Of a stretch of DNA of 64,000 bases, positions 55,995 through 64,000 are shown in pieces. Position numbers and translations under genes: made by a program. This stretch comes from Echiichthys vipera. Taxonomy: Eukaryota; Chordata; Actinopteri; Perciformes; Trachinidae. Position 1 is the first letter of the stretch, and each line of letters starts with the position of its first letter. Under the pieces are notes generated by a model. The model was not told the DNA's origin. It saw only the letters and a list, made by a program, of their open reading frames with translations, and searched no databases. Location of the stretch: NCBI GenBank assembly GCA_963691815.1, contig OY829659.1:15321679-15385678 (forward strand), read 5' to 3'.

Positions 55995-56066
55995 TGCCGT
56001 GACCCGGATTCGGACCGGGGTTGCTGCGGCCACAACACAGAGTACTAACCACTATACGATCACGGC
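55995..56066 (-). tRNA. tRNA-His-GTG: tRNA-His(GTG), copy 35, C55 variant
   Basis: T loop TCCGAAT instead of TTCGAAT (56013): U55, the near-universal pseudouridine site that pairs with G18, is C. The B box also loses an invariant T. Likely impaired. Long flank. Confidence 0.88.
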
Positions 56067-56640
56067 CACTTGTCTTGCACCATGCCTCCCTCTGTCATAG
56101 CATATGTGCTGAGTAGTAACCTATCAACATTTTTATTTGTGTGGGTTTCCTCAATGATTTGTGACAAATGGCATGTCCATGGATGAAGTATCCAGCACAG
56201 CTGATTCTGTATATTGTTAGAAATTTCGTTTTTCAAAGCAAGAAATTTAACAAGCAACATTCTAAAAACAATAGAGAGTTCTTGATGGCTGTCAAATACT
56301 GAAAGAAACGGGATCAGAGAGGAGTAACATCCGAAATGATGAACATGTGATTCACAAGCTAAAGAAATTTCGATTTTCAAAGGAAGATAATTAGCAAGCA
56401 ACATTCTTAAAACAAGAGAGGAATCCTGTGACTGGCTGAAAGCAACGGGTTCAGACACCTTTTGGCACACATTGAAGGGCTATTGACTCATCACTGGGCT
56501 CTTTCCAGATGTTATTTTACTTTGATAGACAACTTGTCGAGGAGTAACATCCGCAAAGATCCTGAAAGTAACACCTTTTAGCTTGTTGAGGAGTAACATC
56601 TGACATGATGAACATGTGATTGTCAAGCTAAAGATGCATA

Positions 56641-56713
56641 CGAGCTAGCCAGGAGTCGAACCTAGAATCTTCTGATCCGTAGTCAGACGCGTTGTCCATT
56701 GCGCCACTAGCCC
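56641..56713 (-). tRNA. tRNA-Arg-ACG: tRNA-Arg(ACG), copy 36
   Basis: Consensus. Confidence 0.97.
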
Positions 56714-56943
56714 TACATTTGTCTTTTGCTTGGCGTGTTCTCGCGTGACCGCATGCACCGCATGCATCACATGCAAACAGTCAAGGGCTTTTACTTTGTT
56801 GACAAGTGTGTGTGTGTAGAACGCCAGAGAAATGACTGATAGTGTCGGAAAATCCGAGGCTTCATGGAGAAATTGTAGCTCTAGTTTTCAAGTTTCAAAG
56901 TTAGGAAAAAGAAGCAGAGGAGTTAAAAGCAGCTTAGCACTGC

Positions 56944-57015
56944 TGCCGTGACCCGGATTCGAACCGGGGTTGCTGCGGCCACAACACAAAGTACTAACCA
57001 CTATACGATCACGGC
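56944..57015 (-). tRNA. tRNA-His-GTG: tRNA-His(GTG), copy 36, U27 variant
   Basis: C27 to U gives a U27-G43 wobble; position 62 is consensus, unlike copies 5 and 14. Long flank. Confidence 0.96.
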
Positions 57016-57589
57016 CACTTGTCTTGCACCATGCCTCCCTCTGTCATAGCATATGTGCTGAGTAGTAACCTATCAACATTTTTATTTGTGTGGGTTTCCT
57101 CAATGATTTGTGACAAATGGCATGTCCATGGATGAAGTATCCAGCACAGCTGATTCTGTATATTGTTAGAAATTTCGTTTTTCAAAGCAAGAAATTTAAC
57201 AAGCAACATTCTAAAAACAATAGAGAATTCTTGATGGCTGTCAAATACTGAAAGAAACGGGATCAGAGAGGAGTAACATCCGAAATGATGAACATGTGAT
57301 TCACAAGCTAAAGAAATTTCGATTTTCAAAGGAAGATAATTAGCAAGCAACATTCTTAAAACAAGAGAGGAATCCTGTGACTGGCTGAAAGCAACGGGTT
57401 CAGACACCTTTTGGCACACATTGAAGGGCTATTGACTCATCACTGGGCTCTTTCCAGATGTTATTTTACTTTGATAGACAACTTGTCGAGGAGTAACATC
57501 CGCAAAGATCCTGAAAGTAACACCTTTTAGCTTGTTGAGGAGTAACATCTGACATGATGAACATGTGATTGTCAAGCTAAAGATGCATA

Positions 57590-57662
57590 CGAGCTAGCCA
57601 GGAGTCGAACCTAGAATCTTCTGATCCGTAGTCAGACGCGTTGTCCATTGCGCCACTAGCCC
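57590..57662 (-). tRNA. tRNA-Arg-ACG: tRNA-Arg(ACG), copy 37
   Basis: Consensus. Confidence 0.97.
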
Positions 57663-57892
57663 TACATTTGTCTTTTGCTTGGCGTGTTCTCGCGTGACCG
57701 CATGCACCGCATGCATCACATGCAAACAGTCAAGGGCTTTTACTTTGTTGACAAGTGTGTGTGTGTAGAACGCCAGAGAAATGACTGATAGTGTCGGAAA
57801 ATCCGAGGCTTCATGGAGAAATTGTAGCTCTAGTTTTCAAGTTTCAAAGTTAGGAAAAAGAAGCAGAGGAGTTAAAAGCAGCTTAGCACTGC

Positions 57893-57964
57893 TGCCGTGA
57901 CCCGGATTCGAACCGGGGTTGCTGCGGCCACAACACAAAGTACTAACCACTATACGATCACGGC
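57893..57964 (-). tRNA. tRNA-His-GTG: tRNA-His(GTG), copy 37, U27 variant
   Basis: Same as copy 36; long flank with the CTCTGTGATAGC variant. Confidence 0.96.
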
Positions 57965-58692
57965 CACTTGTCTTGCACCATGCCTCCCTCTGTGATAGCA
58001 TATGTGCTGAGTAGTAACCTATCAACATTTTTATTTGTGTGGGTTTCCTAAATGATTTGTGACAAATGGCATGTCCATGGATGAAGTATCCAGCACAGCT
58101 GATTCTGTATATTGTTAGAAATTTCGTTTTTCAAAGCAAGAAATTTAACAAGCAACATTCTAAAAACAATAGAGGATTCCTGATGGCTGTCAAATACTGA
58201 AAGAAACGGGATCAGAGAGGAGTAACATCCGAAATGATGAACATGTGATTCACAAGCTAAAGAAATTTCGATTTTCAAAGGAAGATAATTAGCAAGCAAC
58301 ATTCTTAAAACAAGAGAGGATTCCTGATAGCTGTGACTGGCTGAAAGCAACGGGTTCAGACACCTTTTAGCACACATTGAAGGGCTATTGACTCATCACT
58401 GGGCTCTTTCCAGATGTTATTTTACTTTGATAGACAACTTGTCGAGGAGTAACATCCGCAAAGATCCTGAAAGTAACACCTTTTAGCCTGTTGAGGAGTA
58501 ACATCGGCAATGATTAACATGTGATTGACAAGGTATTGACTCATCACTGGGCTCTTTCCAGATGTCATTTTACTTTGATAGACAGCTTGTCGAGGAGTAA
58601 CATCTGAAAGATCCTGAAAGTAACACCTTTTAGCTTGTTGAGGAGTAACATCTGACATGAGGAACATGTGATTGTCAGGCTAAAGATGCATA

Positions 58693-58765
58693 CGAGCTAG
58701 CCAGGAGTCGAACCTAGAATCTTCTGATCCGTAGTCAGACGCGTTGTCCATTGCGCCACTAGCCC
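58693..58765 (-). tRNA. tRNA-Arg-ACG: tRNA-Arg(ACG), copy 38
   Basis: Consensus. Confidence 0.97.
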
Positions 58766-58993
58766 TACATTTGTCTTTTGCTTGGCGTGTTTTCGCGTGA
58801 CCGCATGCACCGCATGCATCACATGCAAACAGTCAAGGGCTTTTACTTTGTTGACAAGTGTGTGTGTAGAACGCCAGAGAAATGACTGATAGTGTCGGAA
58901 AATCCGAGGCTTCATGGAGAAATTTTAGCTCTAGTTTTCAAGTTTCAAAGTTAGGAAAAAGAAGCAGAGGAGTTAAAAGCAGCTTAGCACTGC

Positions 58994-59065
58994 TGCCGTG
59001 ACCCGGATTCGAACCGGGGTTGCTGCGGCCACAACACAGAGTACTAACCACTATACGATCACGGC
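58994..59065 (-). tRNA. tRNA-His-GTG: tRNA-His(GTG), copy 38
   Basis: Consensus; short flank. Confidence 0.97.
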
Positions 59066-59587
59066 CAATTTTCTAAAAACAATAGAGGATTCCTGATGGC
59101 TGTCAATTACTGAAAGAAACAGGATCAGAGAGGAGTAACATCCGAAATGATGAACATGTGATTCACAAGCTAAAGAAATTTTGATTTTCAAAGGAAGATA
59201 ATTAGCAAGCAACATTCTTAAAACAAGAGAGGAATCCTGTGACTGGCTGAAAGCAACGGGTTCAGACACCTTTTAGCACACATTGAAGGGCTATTGACTC
59301 ATCACTGGGCTCTTTCCAGATGTTATTTTACTTTGATAGACAAGTTGTCGAGGAGTAACATCCGCAAAGATCCTGAAAGTAACACCTTTTAGCTTGTTGA
59401 GGAGTAACATCCGCAATGATTAACAAGGTATTGACTCATCACTGGGCTCTTTCCAGATGTCATTTTACTTTGATAGACAGCTTGTCGAGGAGTAACATCC
59501 GAAAGATCCTGAAAGTAACACCTTTTAGCTTGTTGAGGAGTAACATCTGACATGATGAACATGTGATTGTCAAGCTAAAGATGCATA

Positions 59588-59660
59588 CGAGCTAGCCAGG
59601 AGTCGAACCTAGAATCTTCTGATCCGTAGTCAGACGCGTTGTCCATTGCGCCACTAGCCC
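59588..59660 (-). tRNA. tRNA-Arg-ACG: tRNA-Arg(ACG), copy 39
   Basis: Consensus. Confidence 0.97.
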
Positions 59661-59888
59661 TACATTTGTCTTTTGCTTGGCGTGTTCTCGCGTGACCGCA
59701 TGCACCGCATGCATCACATGCAAACAGTCAAGGGCTTTTACTTTGTTGACAAGTGTGTGTGTAGAACGCCAGAGAAATGACTGATAGTGTCGGAAAATCC
59801 GAGGCTTCATGGAGAAATTTTAGCTCTAGTTTTCAAGTTTCAAAGTTAGGAAAAAGAAGCAGAGGAGTTAAAAGCAGCTTAGCACTGC

Positions 59889-59960
59889 TGCCGTGACCCG
59901 GATTCGAACCGGGGTTGCTGCGGCCACAACACAGAGTACTAACCACTATACGATCACGGC
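59889..59960 (-). tRNA. tRNA-His-GTG: tRNA-His(GTG), copy 39
   Basis: Consensus; short flank. Confidence 0.97.
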
Positions 59961-60489
59961 CAATCTTCTAAAAACAATAGAGGATTCCTGATGGCTGTCA
60001 ATTACTGAAAGAAACAGGATCAGAGAGGAGTAACATCCGAAATGATGAACATGTGATTCACAAGCTAAAGAAATTTTGATTTTCAAAGGAAGATAATTAG
60101 CAAGCAACATTCTTAAAACAAGAGAGGATTTCTGATAGCTGTGACTGGCTGAAAGCAACGGGTTCAGACACCTTTTAGCACACATTGAAGGGCTATTGAC
60201 TCATCACTGGGCTCTTTCCAGATGTTATTTTACTTTGATAGACAAGTTGTCGAGGAGTAACATCCGCAAAGATCCTGAAAGTAACACCTTTTAGCTTGTT
60301 GAGGAGTAACATCCGCAATGATTAACAAGGTATTGACTCATCACTGGGCTCTTTCCAGATGTCATTTTACTTTGATAGACAGCTTGTCGAGGAGTAACAT
60401 CCGAAAGAACCTGAAAGTAACACCTTTTAGCTTGTTGAGGAGTAACATCTGACATGATGAACACGTGATTGTCAAGCTAAAGATGCATA

Positions 60490-60562
60490 CGAGCTAGCCA
60501 GGAGTCGAACCTAGAATCTTCTGATCCGTAGTCAGACGCGTTGTCCATTGCGCCACTAGCCC
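60490..60562 (-). tRNA. tRNA-Arg-ACG: tRNA-Arg(ACG), copy 40
   Basis: Consensus. Confidence 0.97.
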
Positions 60563-60790
60563 TACATTTGTCTTTTGCTTGGCGTGTTCTTGCGTGACCG
60601 CATGCACCGCATGCATCACATGCAAACAGTCAAGGGCTTTTACTTTGTTGACAAGTGTGTGTGTAGAACGCCAGAGAAATGACTGATAGTGTCGGAAAAT
60701 CCGAGGCTTCATGGAGAAATTTTAGCTCTAGTTTTCAAGTTTCAAAGTTAGGAAAAAGAAGCAGAGGAGTTAAAAGCAGCTTAGCACTGC

Positions 60791-60862
60791 TGCCGTGACC
60801 CGGATTCGAACCGGGGTTGCTGCGGCCACAACACAGAGTACTAACCACTATACGATCACGGC
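60791..60862 (-). tRNA. tRNA-His-GTG: tRNA-His(GTG), copy 40
   Basis: Consensus; short flank. Confidence 0.97.
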
Positions 60863-61384
60863 CAATCTTCTAAAAACAATAGAGGATTCCTGATGGCTGT
60901 CAATTACTGAAAGAAACAGGATCAGAGAGGAGTAACATCCGAAATGATGAACATGTGATTCACAAGCTAAAGAAATTTTGATTTTCAAAGGAAGATAATT
61001 AGCAAGCAACATTCTTAAAACAAGAGAGGAATCCTGTGACTGGCTGAAAGCAACGGGTTCAGACACCTTTTAGCACACATTGAAGGGCTATTGACTCATC
61101 ACTGGGCTCTTTCCAGATGTTATTTTACTTTGATAGACAAGTTGTCGAGGAGTAACATCCCCAAAGATCCTGAAAGTAACACCTTTTAGCTTGTTGAGGA
61201 GTAACATCCGCAATGATTAACAAGGTATTGACTCATCACTGGGCTCTTTCCAGATGTCATTGTACTTTGATAGACAGCTTGTCGAGGAGTAACATCCGAA
61301 AGAACCTGAAATTAACACCTTTTAGCTTGTTGAGGAGTAACATCGGCAATGATGAACATGTGATTGTCAAGCTAAAGATGCATA

Positions 61385-61457
61385 CGAGCTAGCCAGGAGT
61401 CGAACCTAGAATCTTCTGATCCGTAGTCAGACGCGTTGTCCATTGCGCCACTAGCCC
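61385..61457 (-). tRNA. tRNA-Arg-ACG: tRNA-Arg(ACG), copy 41
   Basis: Consensus. Confidence 0.97.
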
Positions 61458-61694
61458 TACATTTGTCTTTTGCTTGGCGTGTTGTCGCGTGACCGCATGC
61501 ACCGCATGCACCGCATGCATCACATGCAAACAGTCAAGGGCTTTTACTTTGTTGACAAGTGTGTGTGTAGAACGCCAGAGAAATGACTGATAGTGTCGGA
61601 AAATCCGAGGCTTCATGGAGAAATTTTAGCTCTAGTTTTCAAGTTTCAAAGTTAGGAAAAAGAAGCAGAGGAGTTAAAAGCAGCTTAGCACTGC

Positions 61695-61766
61695 TGCCGT
61701 GACCCGGATTCGAACCGGGGTTGCTGCGGCCACAACACAGAGTACTAACCACTATACGATCACAGC
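61695..61766 (-). tRNA. tRNA-His-GTG: tRNA-His(GTG), copy 41, U3 variant
   Basis: C3 to U (61764) gives a U3-G70 wobble in the acceptor stem; long flank. Confidence 0.94.
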
Positions 61767-61962
61767 CACTTGTCTTGCACCATGCCTCCCTCTCTCATAG
61801 CATATGTGCTGAGTAGTAACCTATCAACATTTTTATTTGTGTGGGTTTCCTCAATGATTTGTGACAAATGGCATGTCCATGGATGAAGTATCCAGCACAG
61901 CTGATTCTGTATATTGTTAGAAATTTCGTTTTTCAAAGCAAGAAATTTAACAAGCAACATTC

Positions 61963-62510
61963 TAAAAACAATAGAGGATTCCTGATGGCTGTCAAATACT
62001 GAAAGAAACGGGATCAGAGAGGAGTAACATCCGAAATGATGAACATGTGATTCACAAGCTAAAGAAATTTTGATTTTCAAAGGAAGATAATTAGCAAGCA
62101 ACATTCTTAAAACAAGAGAGGAATCCTGTGACTGGCTGAAAGCAACGGGTTCAGACACTTTAGCACACATTGAAGGGCTATTGACTCATCACTGGGCTCT
62201 TTCCAGATGTTATTTTACTTTGATAGACAAGTTGTCTAAAAACAATAGAGGATTCCTGATGGCTGTCAAATACTGAAAGAAACGGGATCAGAGAGGAGTA
62301 ACATCCGAAATGATGAACATGTGATTCACAAGCTAAAGAAATTTTGATTTTCAAAGGAAGATAATTAGCAAGCAACATTCTTAAAACAAGAGAGGAATCC
62401 TGTGACTGGCTGAAAGCAACGGGTTCAGACACTTTAGCACACATTGAAGGGCTATTGACTCATCACTGGGCTCTTTCCAGATGTTATTTTACTTTGATAG
62501 ACAAGTTGTC
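61963..62510. repeat. 274-bp tandem duplication inside one spacer
   Basis: 61963-62236 and 62237-62510 are adjacent near-identical copies running from CTAAAAACAATAGAGG to GATAGACAAGTTGTC. Both carry the private 4-bp shortening CAGACACTTTAGCAC (elsewhere CAGACACCTTTTAGCAC). This makes unit 41 the longest in the array. Confidence 0.93.
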
Positions 62511-62896
62511 GAGGAGTAACATCCGCAAAGATCCTGAAAGTAACACCTTTTAGCTTGTTGAGGAGTAACATCCGCAATGATTAACAAGGTATTGACTCAT
62601 CACTGGGCTCTTTCCAGATGTCATTTTACTTTGATAGACAGCTTGTCGAGGAGTAACATCCGCAAAGATCCTGAAAGTAACACCTTTTAGCCTGTTGAGG
62701 AGTAACATCGGCAATGATTAACATGTGATTGACAAGGTATTGACTCATCACTGGGCTCTTTCCAGATGTCATTTTACTTTGATAGACAGCTTGTCGAGGA
62801 GTAACATCCGAAAGATCCTGAAAGTAACACCTTTTAACTTGTTGAGGAGTAACATCTGACATGATGAACATGTGATTGTCAAGCTAAAGATGCATA

Positions 62897-62969
62897 CGAG
62901 CTAGCCAGGAGTCGAACCTAGAATCTTCTGATCCGTAGTCAGACGCGTTGTCCATTGCGCCACTAGCCC
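62897..62969 (-). tRNA. tRNA-Arg-ACG: tRNA-Arg(ACG), copy 42
   Basis: Consensus. Confidence 0.97.
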
Positions 62970-63197
62970 TACATTTGTCATTTGCTTGGCGTGTTCTCGA
63001 GTGACCGCATGCACCGCATGCATCACATGCAAACAGTCAAGGGCTTTTACTTTGTTGACAAGTGTGTGTGTAGAACGCCAGAGAAATGACTGATAGTGTC
63101 GGAAAATCCGAGGCTTCATGGAGAAATTTTAGCTCTAGTTTTCAAGTTTCAAAGTTAGGAAAAAGAAGCAGAGGAGTTAAAAGCAGCTTAGCACTGC

Positions 63198-63269
63198 TGC
63201 CGTGACCCGGATTCGAACCGGGGTTGCTGCGGCCACAACATAGAGTACTAACCACTATACGATCACGGC
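63198..63269 (-). tRNA. tRNA-His-GTG: tRNA-His(GTG), copy 42, A29 variant
   Basis: G29 to A (63241) puts an A29-C41 mismatch in the middle of the anticodon stem. Confidence 0.92.
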
Positions 63270-63791
63270 CAATCTTCTAAAAACAATAGAGGATTCCTGA
63301 TGGCTGTCAATTACTGAAAGAAACAGGATCAGAGAGGAGTAACATCCGAAATGATGAACATGTGATTCACAAGCTAAAGAAATTTTGATTTTCAAAGGAA
63401 GATAATTAGCAAGCAACATTCTTAAAACAAGAGAGGAATCCTGTGACTGGCTGAAAGCAACGGGTTCAGACACCTTTTAGCACACATTGAAGGGCTATTG
63501 ACTCATCACTGGGCTCTTTCCAGATGTTATTTTACTTTGATAGACAAGTTGTCGAGGAGTAACATCCGCAAAGATCCTGAAAGTAACACCTTTTAGCTTG
63601 TTGAGGAGTAACATCCGCAATGATTAACAAGGTATTGACTCATCACTGGACTCTTTCCAGATGTCATTTTACTTTGATAGACAGCTTGTCGAGGAGTAAC
63701 ATCCGAAAGAACCTGAAAGTAACACCTTTTAGCTTGTTGAGGAGTAACATCTGACATGATGAACATGTGATTGTCAAGCTAAAGATGCATA

Positions 63792-63864
63792 CGAGCTAGC
63801 CAGGAGTCGAACCTAGAATCTTCTGATCCGTAGTCAGACGCGTTGTCCATTGCGCCACTAGCCC
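63792..63864 (-). tRNA. tRNA-Arg-ACG: tRNA-Arg(ACG), copy 43
   Basis: Consensus. Its partner tRNA-His would start beyond 64,000. Confidence 0.97.
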
Positions 63865-64000
63865 TACATTTGTCTTTTGCTTGGCGTGTTCTCGCGTGAC
63901 CGCATGCACCGCATGCACCGCATGCACCGCATGTATCACCTGCAAACAGTCAAGGGCTTTTACTTTGTTGACAAGTGTGTGTGTAGAACGCCAGAGAAAT

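Larger units (their letters stand above)
20991..64000. repeat. tandem tRNA-Arg/tRNA-His gene array (43 kb, open at right edge)
   Basis: Each unit, read on the + strand, is: tRNA-Arg(ACG) complement, about 228 bp holding a 9-bp minisatellite, tRNA-His(GTG) complement, then a spacer. Common unit lengths from one Arg gene to the next are 895, 1,050 and about 1,100 bp; extremes are about 900 and 1,512. Length differences come from the number of spacer sub-repeats (each about 137-155 bp), the minisatellite, and a roughly 180-bp segment next to tRNA-His present in only some units. Both genes are minus strand in every unit. Units are far more alike than interspersed tRNA copies would be, which indicates recent amplification or homogenisation. 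Confidence 0.97.

Noticed and set aside
21149..63473. Dozens of minus-strand open frames of 72-139 codons repeated through the array
   Set aside because: They are the same few frames read through tRNA genes and spacer (e.g. VAQWTTRLTTDQKILGSTPG is the translated tRNA-Arg). They break with unit indels and show no protein family.

Overview
The window is vertebrate nuclear DNA, almost certainly from a teleost fish. It has short GT-AG introns, abundant (CA)n/(CT)n microsatellites, fish-type retroposon tails, and a ciliary gene whose exon products align well with what I remember of human CFAP54. All identifications come from reading the sequence and from memory of the families; no search was run.

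Positions 1-20,707: the + strand carries an interior part of one large gene, CFAP54 (cilia and flagella associated protein 54, a component of the C1d projection of the axonemal central apparatus). I could chain 53 coding exons from 411 to 20,707. They keep one open frame across every junction and give about 2,380 codons. The 5' end lies before the window. The C-terminal exons are not seen and should lie beyond the window. A fibronectin type III-like segment is encoded around 7,698-8,374. The introns hold microsatellites, retroposon tails and one apparently intact MITE-like element with a target-site duplication (15,641-15,976).

Positions about 20,991-64,000 (67% of the window, open at the right edge): a tandem array of roughly 0.9-1.5 kb units. 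Each complete unit carries a tRNA-Arg(ACG) gene and a tRNA-His(GTG) gene, both on the minus strand. I count 43 tRNA-Arg and 42 tRNA-His genes; the 43rd unit is cut by the window edge. Because the last CFAP54 exon ends with a normal splice donor, the array probably sits in a CFAP54 intron, antisense to the host gene. The array is hierarchical: about 140-150 bp sub-repeats within spacers, basic units of 895 bp and longer, 3.1-kb and 8.84-kb higher-order blocks, and a 9-bp minisatellite of 2 to 12 copies between the two tRNA genes. A minority of tRNA copies carry changes at structural or functional positions, several shared between block copies.

The many short open frames in the array are the same few frames repeated through tRNA and spacer DNA; I do not regard them as protein genes.
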